Shown piece by piece: positions 16,796-24,263 of a stretch of 37,379 nt of DNA. Source of the stretch: CAYPTI01 sp964413525 [NCBI: uncultured bacterium] (GTDB lineage Bacteria > T1Sed10-126); assembly GCA_964413525.1 (NCBI GenBank), contig CAYPTI010000004.1, forward strand, positions 1 to 37,379, read 5' to 3'. The first letter of the stretch is position 1. Each line of letters begins with the position of its first letter. The notes under the pieces were generated by a model, which made no database searches, was not told the origin of the DNA, and saw only the letters and a program-made list of their open reading frames with translations. Position numbers and translations under genes: made by a program.

Positions 16796-18061
16796 TTACC
16801 CGTTGTCCGCCGACGGACGACGTTCAATTCGAGCCCCGATTCCCCGTAACTTGGACTCCAGATCTTCGTATCCGCGGTCAAGATGATAAACCCGTCGGAC
16901 CTCGGTGTCACCGTCGGCCACCAGACCGGCCACCACCAGGGCGGCCGACGCCCTCAGGTCGCTGGCCATGACCGGCGCCCCGTCCAATCGTTCCGTGCCC
17001 GTAACCGTTACGGTGGTCGAATCAATTTTGATGTCGGCCCCCAGCCGCTCAAGTTCCAGCACGTGGGTAAACCGGTCTTCAAAGATGGTTTCCTTAATCT
17101 GACAGGTCCCGGTCGATATGCACATCAGAGCCAGGAACTGGGCCTGCATGTCGGTCGGAAACCCCGGGAAGGGTCGGGTGACCACGTCGGTTGGCTCGGG
17201 TCTACGATCCATGACCAGTTCGATGGACCGGTCGGTGGTCTCAATCGTACAGCCCGCTTCCCGTAATTTATGCAGGACCGCCCGCAAGAGGTCCGGTCGT
17301 ACGTCCCCCAGGTGAACCCGTCCCCCGGTGATGGCCCCGGCCGTCAGGTAGGTCCCCGCTTCGATCCGGTCCTCCAGGATCGAATGTTCGGCCCCGTTCA
17401 ACTCCTTGACACCCTCGATCCGGATCGAATCCGTCCCGGCCCCTTCGATCCGGGCTCCGGCCCGGTTTAAAAACTCCGCAAGGTTGACGATTTCCGGTTC
17501 TCGGGCGGCGTTCTGGAGAACGGTTTCCCCGTCGGCCAGAACGGCGCTCATCATCAGGTTTTCCGTGGCTCCAACCGACGGGAAATCAAGGTAGATTTCG
17601 CTTCCAGTCAACCGGGACGCCTGCGCGTGAACGTACCCCTGTTTGATTTCGACGGTGGCTCCCAGGGCCTCCAGTCCGTCCAGGTGGATATCGATCGGAC
17701 GAGCCCCAATGGCACACCCTCCCGGCAAGGAAACCCTGGCTTCGCCCCAGCGAGCGAGGAGCGGGCCCAGCACGAGAACCGAGGCACGCATCTTGCGAAC
17801 AAGATCATAGGGCGCCTCCACCCGGTCGATCTCCCCCGCGTCAATCCGTAGTGACCCGTTATCGTGTGAAAGATCGACCCCGAGCGTTCCCAGGATCTCG
17901 GATAGGGTTCGAATGTCCCTGAGGTCGGGCACCCGGTGGAGTCGGACCGGATCGGTGCACAGAAGCGTTCCGGCCATGATCGGCAGAGCCGCGTTTTTCG
18001 CCCCGCTGATCGGGACGGTGCCATCGAGTCGATGGCCGCCCTCGATGATCAATTTCTCCAT
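16796..18061 (-). CDS. murA: UDP-N-acetylglucosamine 1-carboxyvinyltransferase
   Basis: 421 aa from ATG at 18061 with AAGGAG 8 nt upstream. It catalyses the first committed step of peptidoglycan synthesis, adding enolpyruvate to UDP-GlcNAc. Lys22 lies in SGAKNAALPIMAGTLL. The catalytic Cys116 lies in LPGGCAIGARPIDIHL, so a fosfomycin-sensitive form is expected. FPTDMQAQFLALM and the C-terminal RVYHLDRGYEDL are also family marks. Length is normal. It lies after prmC with a 129-bp leader that has its own promoter-like motif. Confidence 0.97.
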   Translation of the reverse strand: MEKLIIEGGHRLDGTVPISGAKNAALPIMAGTLLCTDPVRLHRVPDLRDIRTLSEILGTLGVDLSHDNGSLRIDAGEIDRVEAPYDLVRKMRASVLVLGPLLARWGEARVSLPGGCAIGARPIDIHLDGLEALGATVEIKQGYVHAQASRLTGSEIYLDFPSVGATENLMMSAVLADGETVLQNAAREPEIVNLAEFLNRAGARIEGAGTDSIRIEGVKELNGAEHSILEDRIEAGTYLTAGAITGGRVHLGDVRPDLLRAVLHKLREAGCTIETTDRSIELVMDRRPEPTDVVTRPFPGFPTDMQAQFLALMCISTGTCQIKETIFEDRFTHVLELERLGADIKIDSTTVTVTGTERLDGAPVMASDLRASAALVVAGLVADGDTEVRRVYHLDRGYEDLESKLRGIGARIERRPSADNG

Positions 18062-18094
18062 CCTTCAAACTCCTTTCCGGAAGCCAACCCACCA

Positions 18095-18119
18095 GGTCCG
18101 AACCGGAGAGGGTTGGACC
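18095..18119 (-). promoter_or_regulatory. Hairpin in the murA leader
   Basis: GGTCC-g-AACC (18095-18104) can pair with GGTT-GGACC (18111-18119) across a 6-nt loop, a 9-bp stem with one bulged base. It lies about 35 nt upstream of the murA start, beyond the ribosome site. It could modulate murA translation or be a remnant terminator after prmC, but no U tract follows. Confidence 0.3.
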
Positions 18120-18146
18120 TCCTACGAACGGACCCGGACCCCCGAC

Positions 18147-18175
18147 AGTATATTCCTTCCCGTCCGCCGTCCGAA
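18147..18175 (-). promoter_or_regulatory. Possible murA promoter
   Basis: TTCGGA (18175-18170) and TATACT (18152-18147) are separated by exactly 17 nt on the minus strand. The -10 is good and the -35 matches three of six consensus bases. Transcription would start near 18140, giving a leader of about 80 nt that contains the 18095-18119 hairpin. Confidence 0.35.
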
Positions 18176-18190
18176 CCGCCCCCACTCCGA

Positions 18191-18982
18191 TCAACGGACG
18201 AGTCGCAGGAAACGGTCCCTCCCGGCCTCGTCCTTCAGGCCTTCAACCTGCGAAAACTCCCCCCCGCGGAGACGGTCCTCCCAGCGTCTCTGAAGGACCG
18301 GGGACAGTTCAAACCAGGCTTCACCGCCCGGTCGCAGGGCCCGCCGGGTTTGCACAAACACCCGACGGTAAAACCGATCGGGAGGGCCGTCCGGATGCAG
18401 TGCGGACGGAGGCTCGTGGAGTTCAACCGATCGATCCAGCCGCGGATCGCCTTGATTAACATAGGGAAGGTTGGCCAGCACCCCGGCCAGCGACTCCGAC
18501 CGAATCGGCTCCAACCCATCCCCCTGAACCAGCAAATAACGGCAATCGATTTGAGCCTGATTGATGCCGGCCACCGAAAGCGGCTCCGCAAACCGATCCA
18601 GGGCAACCACGGGACGGTCCTGGAACGTGGTGAGCAGGGAGGCGACGAACCCGCTTCCGGTCCCGCAATCCAGCAGGGGCCCATCGGGGAGCCGAGGGAG
18701 GGCCTCCTCGACAAACCGCCGGACGAGGGTTTCGGTCTCCGGACGGGGGATCAGAACCCGTTCATCGACGGTCAGGGTGAGTCCGGCCACGTGAACGTGG
18801 CCAAGGATGTATTCCAGCGGTTTTCCTTCCCGGCGTTGGGCCCGGGCTTCCGCCAGGGGTTTCGGACCGAACTCCGTCTCAAGGAAGGGGGGTTCATTGG
18901 ACCCTCGGACGAGGTGGTTCTGCACTTCTCGCCGTTCCCAGGCGGGAACATCATCCAACCAGTCCGACGATGTCATCCTCAT
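18191..18982 (-). CDS. prmC: Release-factor glutamine methyltransferase, variant motif
   Basis: 263 aa from ATG at 18982, inside the end of prfA (32-nt overlap); GGAG lies 10 nt upstream. PrmC methylates the glutamine of the GGQ motif in release factors. [14 protein letters not shown] and IPRPETE (78-84) are PrmC hallmarks, and the SAM loop is [12 protein letters not shown]. The substrate-binding tetrapeptide that is normally NPPY reads NLPY (171-174) here, as in the KsgA adenine methyltransferases. The N-terminal helical region is somewhat short. The direct prfA-prmC arrangement is the common one, so the assignment is firm despite the variant motif. Confidence 0.88.
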   Translation of the reverse strand: MRMTSSDWLDDVPAWERREVQNHLVRGSNEPPFLETEFGPKPLAEARAQRREGKPLEYILGHVHVAGLTLTVDERVLIPRPETETLVRRFVEEALPRLPDGPLLDCGTGSGFVASLLTTFQDRPVVALDRFAEPLSVAGINQAQIDCRYLLVQGDGLEPIRSESLAGVLANLPYVNQGDPRLDRSVELHEPPSALHPDGPPDRFYRRVFVQTRRALRPGGEAWFELSPVLQRRWEDRLRGGEFSQVEGLKDEAGRDRFLRLVR

Positions 18983-20063
18983 CTTCGAGCCACTCCAGTT
19001 TTTTCAAGCGCTCGGCTTCGGCGAGATCATCAAGAATTCGGTCGAGATCCCCGTCAAGAACAGACTCCAGATCATGCAGGTCGAGGTTGATCCGATGGTC
19101 GGTAACCCGGTTCTGAGGAAAGTTGTAGGTCCGGATCTTCTCGCTCCGATCCCCGCTTCCAACCTGTTCCCGTCGGGTCTCCCGCCGTTCCCTTTCCTGT
19201 TTCTTTTTCTTTCGATCGTACAACCGGGACCGAAGAACCTTCATGGCCCGGGCCCTGTTTTCGTGCTGGGACCGTTCCTCCTGGCAGGAGACCACCAGCC
19301 CGGTGGGTTCGTGTGTGATCCGAACCGCCGAAGCCGTCCGATTCACGTGCTGGCCGCCGGCTCCGCTGGCCCGGAAGGTATCGATCCGGAGGTCCGATTC
19401 GTTCACCTCGACATCGATATCACGGGCTTCCGGAAGCACGGCCACCGTGGCGGCCGACGTATGAATCCGGCCACCGGACTCGGTTTCCGGGACGCGCTGA
19501 ACCCGATGAGTCCCGCTTTCGAACTGAAGCCTGCCGTAGGCTCCTTTTCCCTCGACCAGAGCGTTGATGCTCTTAAGGCCGCCCTTCGGGGATTCGGAAC
19601 GGTCGAGAGGTTTGACGGTCCAGCTCTGCTGTTCGGCGTACCTCGTGTACATGCGGAAAAGATCGGCGGCAAACAGGGCGGCTTCATCCCCGCCCGTGCC
19701 GGCCCGGATCTCAAGGATCACGTTCCGTTCCCGATCCGGTTCCCGGGGAAGCACTCCCTGTTTGATGGATTCCTTTAACTCCTCAAGGCGGCGGCTCAAC
19801 CGGTCGAGGTCTTCCCGGACCAGTTCCTGCATGGATTCTTCGGCTTCCTCCAGCAGACTGCGGCTGTCCTCCAGTTCCTCGAGGGTTTCCCGATAGCGTC
19901 GATAATCGTCGACAACGGGCTTCAGGCGGGCGTACTCCCGGGAAAGCTCTTCGAAGTCCTCGTCCGGGTCCAGGTCATCCGGCCGCTGCATGCGGAGTTC
20001 CAGGTGCTCGTACCGTTCCTCAATGTCCCGCAGGGCACCTTCGAAGGAGAGTCGTTCGGTCAG
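18951..20063 (-). CDS. prfA: Peptide chain release factor 1
   Basis: 370 aa if read from CTG at 20063. This CTG overlaps the rpmE stop as CTGA, with GGAGGAGGAAGG ending 6 nt upstream. The first ATG (19991) would give 346 aa and remove the first helix. The extra residues (...[14 protein letters not shown]...) align without gaps with the N-terminal helix of E. coli RF1 as I recall it, so translation must begin upstream of that ATG. RF1 reads UAA and [18 protein letters not shown] and the GGQ loop [11 protein letters not shown] mark it as RF1, not RF2. The codon-recognition tripeptide is PET (PxT type). Confidence 0.9.
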   Translation of the reverse strand: MTERLSFEGALRDIEERYEHLELRMQRPDDLDPDEDFEELSREYARLKPVVDDYRRYRETLEELEDSRSLLEEAEESMQELVREDLDRLSRRLEELKESIKQGVLPREPDRERNVILEIRAGTGGDEAALFAADLFRMYTRYAEQQSWTVKPLDRSESPKGGLKSINALVEGKGAYGRLQFESGTHRVQRVPETESGGRIHTSAATVAVLPEARDIDVEVNESDLRIDTFRASGAGGQHVNRTASAVRITHEPTGLVVSCQEERSQHENRARAMKVLRSRLYDRKKKKQERERRETRREQVGSGDRSEKIRTYNFPQNRVTDHRINLDLHDLESVLDGDLDRILDDLAEAERLKKLEWLEDEDDIVGLVG

Positions 20064-20341
20064 CCGGAACCTTCCTCCTCCGAAGACGATTCCTCGTCCT
20101 CGTATCCCCCGTATTTTCGCTGGAACCGCTCAACCCGTCCCTCGGAGTCGAGAAGCTTCTGTTCTCCGGTGTAAAACGGATGACTTCCGGAAGAAACCTC
20201 CAGCTCAACGAGGGGATACTCCTCCCCTTCAATCGAGATCGTTTCGTCCGTCTCGACGCTGGATTCGATCAGGAACTGATCCCCGCTGGACGCGTCGCGA
20301 AACAAAACCGGCCGCTGGTTTGCTGTCTGTTCCTCGCTCAT
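20060..20341 (-). CDS. rpmE: Ribosomal protein L31, type B
   Basis: 93 aa from ATG at 20341 with a perfect AAGGAGG 7 nt upstream; longer in-frame reading to 20416 lacks a ribosome site. The core [15 protein letters not shown] and [12 protein letters not shown], then [12 protein letters not shown], identify L31. There are no CxxC zinc ligands, so this is the zinc-independent type B form. The usual opening MKxxIHPxY is replaced by MSEEQTANQ. The C-terminus is a Glu/Ser-rich acidic tail. It sits at the head of the prfA-prmC group behind a leader of about 240 nt. Confidence 0.88.
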   Translation of the reverse strand: MSEEQTANQRPVLFRDASSGDQFLIESSVETDETISIEGEEYPLVELEVSSGSHPFYTGEQKLLDSEGRVERFQRKYGGYEDEESSSEEEGSG

Positions 20342-20402
20342 GGTGAACCTCCTTGCTGGTTTTACTAAAATGAAAACCTCGTCTACGGAATCGTGTGTAA
20401 CC

Positions 20403-20517
20403 CGGCCTCCTCCCATCGTTCATGTTCCGGCGGGGGCTGAGGTCCGGGGTGATTCCGCTCCCGGATCGGGTCGTTACCCGGCATCTATTCAGGCCGTTCG
20501 TGACTCCTGGTTGGTTC
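20403..20517 (-). repeat. Dispersed non-coding element, copy A (rpmE leader)
   Basis: This segment is clearly related to 26180-26305. Both start (plus strand) with CGGCCTCC. Both share ctcccgg, then a gap-free block of about 29 nt ending tctattcaRg, then cSgttcgtgac, and close with ggttggttc. Copy B has an extra 9-11 nt near that end. Copy A lies inside the presumed rpmE leader. It could be a structured RNA regulator or an intergenic repeat family. Confidence 0.5.
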
Positions 20518-20586
20518 TGAGTCGGTAAAACCAACCCCCGGAGGGAGACCGAATGTACACACAATTATGGACGCAACCAAAGCAAG

Positions 20587-20614
20587 AGTATAGCAAGACT
20601 GCGGGATTTTTCAC
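20587..20614 (-). promoter_or_regulatory. Likely promoter of rpmE-prfA-prmC (extended -10)
   Basis: On the minus strand TGC-TATACT (20595-20587) is an extended -10, with GTGAAA (20614-20609) 16 nt upstream as -35. It lies in the 294-bp gap after the helicase gene. The rest of that gap holds GC-rich inverted repeats such as GGTCCC/GGGACC (20632-20637/20646-20651) that may help terminate the upstream operon. Confidence 0.45.
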
Positions 20615-20710
20615 CCCGTTCGTCGGGAGCGGGTCCCGGGCGACGGGGACCTGAACCCCTACCGGATACCGGAACGGGAATCCGGAACGAAAAACCCGGC
20701 GGGGAATGAT

Positions 20711-22981
20711 TCAGGAGAAGTAAGCAAGCACTTTTTCGGTAAAGCTTCGGTCCACCGTCCGGCGGTCCACGTAATCGTCGGAAATCAGGTCCAGAAACCG
20801 GCTGGGCTGCTGCCGGGTGATCTCCCTGTCTACGGAACGCTCCCGAGCGCAGGTAAGGTAGAGTTCGTCCATGGCCCGAGTAATTCCCCGGTAGAACAAC
20901 CGGCGTTCCCGCTCCAGCCGATCGTATTCTCCCGATCGGGGTGATCGGCGAGGACAAATTCCCTCCTCCAGGCCGACGAACAATACAACGGGAAATTCCC
21001 GGTCGGACAGGGCAAACAGGCTCAACAGCTGCACCTCATCGTCCGACCGAGCTGAGCCGGACTGAGCTTCCCATTCGCGACGCCGGGCGAGCCGAACCAG
21101 ATCCTCCACCCCCCGGGACCCGTCAAACCGAGCTTCCGTTCGAATCCACGATTGGCAGTTCGAAAAATTGAGTTCACGAACGGACTGACCGGTTTCCTCG
21201 TACATCGAACGGATGGACGGAACCAGCTCCGCGGGGTGAGCCCCCCGCCGGAGGTCCCGATCCATCTCCCGGAGGCGATCGAAACAACGATCCAGTTGTT
21301 GAACGGTTGATGATTGAAATCGTTCCCAGGTCGTCCGTCGGAGTTCCTCTTCCTCAAGCAACCGAACCGGATTATAAACGTGTTCGATAAGGGCCTGCTC
21401 CGTGGCGTCCAGGATGCCCGGCTCGCCCCCCAGCGCCGTCAGGAGGGCCTCGTTCCACTCCGGAAGATTGTTGCGGACCGCCTCAGGGGCGTCGGTCACC
21501 CGGCCCGAGGAATCAAATTGAAGCTCCTCGGACCGAAACCGGGCAAGGGCTACAAGTACCTGAAAGACCGCGAGGACCGCTTCGGTCGAGGGCAGCGAAA
21601 AGAAGTCTCTTCCCATCCCGGCTTCCTGGACGGGGATACCCTGTTCCTTCAGGGTTTCCTCCAGGGGTTCTCGCAGATCACCGGACCGAAACAGCACCGC
21701 GAAGTCCCCGTAGCCATAACCATCCCTGGCGAGGCGCTCGATGGTGTGGCCGATGAATTCCCGTTCCTCCCGCTCGTCCCGGGACTCAAACACGGCAATG
21801 TTGTCCCCGTATTCAACGCCACCGTCTTCGGTCAGCCGACCGGGCTTGAGTTCGTCGACCTCCGAACCGCTCTCCGCCATCACGTCGTTTGCGGCCAGTA
21901 CAATCATCCCCCGGGACCGGTGATTCACGTCGATCGTCATGGTACTGGCCCCGGAAAAAACTTCCTTGAACCCGGACCGGTCCTCATCCGTCGTTCCGGA
22001 GGGTTCAAACTGGTGGTGATCCCCGAAGGCGGTCAGCTGTCCCTTCTCCCCCACGAGGCTCCTGATCAACTGAACCTGGGCGTTGTTCAGGTCGTACCAT
22101 TCATCAACCAGGAGGTGAGAAAAACGGTCGCGGAGATGCCGGCTCACCGGCTCGTCGGAGCGCATTAACTGCACCGTGATTTCGATCAGATCGTCAAAAT
22201 CCTGGACCCGGTTGGCCCGCTTTTCCTCCTGATAGGCTCCGTAGACCCGGGCCGCCTGTTCGTCCAGCTTGTGGTCGACGGTTTCAAGGGCCTTCTCCGG
22301 CGGGATCAGGTCGTGCCTGTACTCATTGATCCGATCCCTAACCTCGTGGCGCTGTGGAATATCGATGTCCAGCCGGTCCATGATCCGGGAAACCATGTCC
22401 CTTCGATCGGAAGGGTTCAGCAGGGAGATCCCTCTGACGTAGGCGTCGTCGAATCGCTCGACGAGGGTTCGGTCCTCCCCCGGAAGGGGTCGTTCCAGCA
22501 GCTGAAGGCAGGCCGAATACACGCTGGTGATCCAGCCCGTCTCGGGAAGCCGATTGACGATTCCCCGGACCACCATACCGGTTTCGGTCGAAAGATTTTC
22601 CGCCCCGGCCAGGAGAAGCTCCTCAACCCGGTTCTGGAGACTCGAAGCAGCCCGGCCGTTTGCGGCCAGCACAAGAATTCGGTCCAGAGGAACCCCGGAG
22701 AGGATCAGAAAAACAATTCGCCGACCGAGCAGAACCGTCTTCCCGGTCCCGGGTCCTCCTCGGACCAGGAACGACTCCTCTCCCGGTTCATGGAGGAGCC
22801 CCCTCAACTGTTCCCCGTCCAGAGGGGGAGGACCGCAAACCTGCCTCACGAGCAGACCCGCCAGGTCCGGATCGTCGAGCCCCTGAAGAAGTTCGGTGAA
22901 TCGATCCCTGAGGTCCCGGTTGTCAAGTTGATCGAGGTAGGTCTCCAACCGATCACGACAGGGGGGAGCGACGTACTTCAC
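20711..22981 (-). CDS. UvrD/PcrA-like superfamily 1 helicase, divergent
   Basis: 756 aa from GTG at 22981, in a GTGA overlap with the nuclease stop. Walker A GGPGTGKT (75-82), a motif Ia-like block (103-118), motif IV NHRSRGMIVLAAN and motif VI ERRLFYRGITRA (692-703) show an SF1A helicase. Several motifs are off pattern. Motif II is DEWYD (293-297) instead of DEFQD. Motif III is GDHHQ (320-324) rather than GDDDQ. Motif V, normally TxHxxKGLEF, reads SLFALSDREF (654-663). ATPase residues survive, so ATP-driven DNA translocation is plausible, but coupling may differ. It is the last gene of the operon with the membrane-bound nuclease, an association recalling AddAB/RecBCD-type pairs. I infer a role in processing incoming DNA. 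Confidence 0.8.
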   Translation of the reverse strand: MKYVAPPCRDRLETYLDQLDNRDLRDRFTELLQGLDDPDLAGLLVRQVCGPPPLDGEQLRGLLHEPGEESFLVRGGPGTGKTVLLGRRIVFLILSGVPLDRILVLAANGRAASSLQNRVEELLLAGAENLSTETGMVVRGIVNRLPETGWITSVYSACLQLLERPLPGEDRTLVERFDDAYVRGISLLNPSDRRDMVSRIMDRLDIDIPQRHEVRDRINEYRHDLIPPEKALETVDHKLDEQAARVYGAYQEEKRANRVQDFDDLIEITVQLMRSDEPVSRHLRDRFSHLLVDEWYDLNNAQVQLIRSLVGEKGQLTAFGDHHQFEPSGTTDEDRSGFKEVFSGASTMTIDVNHRSRGMIVLAANDVMAESGSEVDELKPGRLTEDGGVEYGDNIAVFESRDEREEREFIGHTIERLARDGYGYGDFAVLFRSGDLREPLEETLKEQGIPVQEAGMGRDFFSLPSTEAVLAVFQVLVALARFRSEELQFDSSGRVTDAPEAVRNNLPEWNEALLTALGGEPGILDATEQALIEHVYNPVRLLEEEELRRTTWERFQSSTVQQLDRCFDRLREMDRDLRRGAHPAELVPSIRSMYEETGQSVRELNFSNCQSWIRTEARFDGSRGVEDLVRLARRREWEAQSGSARSDDEVQLLSLFALSDREFPVVLFVGLEEGICPRRSPRSGEYDRLERERRLFYRGITRAMDELYLTCARERSVDREITRQQPSRFLDLISDDYVDRRTVDRSFTEKVLAYFS

Positions 22982-23496
22982 GAACTTCCCGGACCCCCGC
23001 CGGTCGCCGGCGTCTGTTCCCGATGTTCGTACCAGAAGTGATAGAATTCCGTCAGTTTCTCCATCAATTCCTGTTCCGCCGCCGGATCCAGCCGGAGGGG
23101 GACGCGGCCCTCGGGTGAATCGTCCTCCAGATAGATGAGTTCGCCCCGTTTGATCGGTTCAGCAAAATCGTGTTTAAGGATCCAGAGATACATCAACAGC
23201 TGCATGCGGTGGCCCTCAAAGGAACGTTCGTTGCGTCGTCCCGACTTCAGTTCGAGGACCACGGGCTCGCTGCTGTCGTCCCGGACGATAAAATCCGGGG
23301 CGCCCGAGGCGACGATCGGGGGATGCTCCAGCCGCCGGGTGAACAACCGGGACCCATCGTCCTGGTATAGTTTTTCGGGATACCCAAACAGGTGCCCGGC
23401 GGGGTCCTCGTCGAGTTCCTCGAGCACGACGTTCTGAACCACCGCGATCAGAACCACAATCAGTAACCCGAACGCGGTCAACAGAACGGGGTTCAC
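22978..23496 (-). CDS. Membrane-anchored RecB/Cas4-type PD-(D/E)XK nuclease
   Basis: 172 aa from GTG at 23496, overlapping both neighbours by GTGA. One N-terminal TM helix (4-24) precedes a compact nuclease core. Asp68 in SGAPDFIV, Glu82 and Lys84 in VLELKSG, and Gln99/Tyr103 in MQLLMYL give the D...ExK...QxxxY pattern of RecB-family nucleases. There are no cysteines, so the Cas4 iron-sulfur cluster is absent. The orientation of the nuclease domain depends on the TM topology. Few positive charges precede the helix and acidic residues follow it, so I cannot fix the side; coupling to a helicase argues for the cytoplasm. A membrane-tethered RecB-like nuclease next to competence genes is unusual. 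Confidence 0.75.
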   Translation of the reverse strand: MNPVLLTAFGLLIVVLIAVVQNVVLEELDEDPAGHLFGYPEKLYQDDGSRLFTRRLEHPPIVASGAPDFIVRDDSSEPVVLELKSGRRNERSFEGHRMQLLMYLWILKHDFAEPIKRGELIYLEDDSPEGRVPLRLDPAAEQELMEKLTEFYHFWYEHREQTPATGGGPGSS

Positions 23497-23927
23497 GGGG
23501 CCGGTTGTCCGGATTCGGACAACTTGGATTCATGTTCTTCAAGCCATCGATCGGGGAAGTTGACGAACTGTCCGAACTCGTGGGGAGTCACCTTGAGTTC
23601 CGGACCATCCTCCCGGGCTTCAACGGGTATGACGGATCCCTCCTCTTCTCGGGACCCATCGGGAACCCCGGTCTCCTCGGGGGGATGGACTCGACCGCGA
23701 ACCTCCTCCGGGAAGAGGTCCTGCAGTTCTTCACATTCCGACCCGCGGATCCAGTCCTTGAACCCTTCCTTCCAGTAGTGGTGTTCGCCGGTGAACACCC
23801 GGTTTCGGATCGCCACACGGAGCAACGGCAATCGAAAGGGACCCAGTTGCCCGGGATCCGCTTCCGGATCGTCCTCGCCGGGTGGCACGGCGTGTACGTA
23901 CCATTGATCGGGTTGGGACCGGTTCAC
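23493..23927 (-). CDS. GYF_2-like (DUF4339) domain protein
   Basis: 144 aa from GTG at 23927, overlapping the lipoprotein stop (GTGA) and the nuclease start (GTGA). Residues 9-72 follow the GYF_2 pattern: WYVHAVPPG, then QLGPFRLPLLRVAI, then VFTGEHHYWKEGFKDWI and ELQDLF. Such domains bind short proline-rich peptides and often act as adaptors near membrane proteins. The second half is acidic and low in complexity, ending in a Trp-containing helix. No signal or TM segment is seen, so it is probably cytoplasmic. Its place between a lipoprotein and a nuclease suggests an assembly role, which is inference. Confidence 0.6.
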   Translation of the reverse strand: MNRSQPDQWYVHAVPPGEDDPEADPGQLGPFRLPLLRVAIRNRVFTGEHHYWKEGFKDWIRGSECEELQDLFPEEVRGRVHPPEETGVPDGSREEEGSVIPVEAREDGPELKVTPHEFGQFVNFPDRWLEEHESKLSESGQPAP

Positions 23928-24178
23928 GAGTCCGTCCCCGTGGTCGGCTCCTGGTCTTCATCCCACGCTTCAAATTCCTCCAGATCATCCTCCGGAGGCT
24001 CCTCAACCTCACCATCCAGGGGATCGTCGACCGGCTCGTCCGGATCAAAATTTTCCTCCGGTACGTCGACCGCGGGGGGATCCTCCTCCGGGACTTCCTG
24101 GATCGGGTCGCCCCCGCAGCCGACCAGCACCAATCCGCCAAGCAGAACCAGACAACCAATCCTGATGAACCGGTTCAA
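23924..24178 (-). CDS. Small acidic lipoprotein
   Basis: 84 aa from TTG at 24178, chosen because AAAGGGG lies 7 nt upstream and the product then opens with a perfect lipoprotein signal: MNRFIRIG, a hydrophobic core and lipobox LVGC (Cys21). The mature part is almost entirely Glu, Asp and Pro, with no recognisable domain. Asp is absent just after Cys21 (GGDP follows), so outer-membrane delivery is possible. It is expressed in a chain of overlapping genes with the GYF_2, nuclease and helicase genes. The Pro/acid-rich stalk could be a spacer. No function can be assigned. Confidence 0.7.
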   Translation of the reverse strand: MNRFIRIGCLVLLGGLVLVGCGGDPIQEVPEEDPPAVDVPEENFDPDEPVDDPLDGEVEEPPEDDLEEFEAWDEDQEPTTGTDS

Positions 24179-24263
24179 ACTCGATCCCCTTTCGGACGGT
24201 TCCGACCGACTTGACGGGGGTGGAACCCCCTCCCGGTTGGTCGGTCCGGTGCGTTGAACGATT

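Noticed and set aside
20616-20651. Intrinsic terminator after the helicase gene
   Set aside because: GC-rich stems are present but no U tract follows in the minus direction, so I note them only as possible structure.
20708-23927. CRISPR or Cas4 association of the RecB-like nuclease
   Set aside because: There are no repeats, no other cas genes and no Cas4 cysteines; the context is competence-like.
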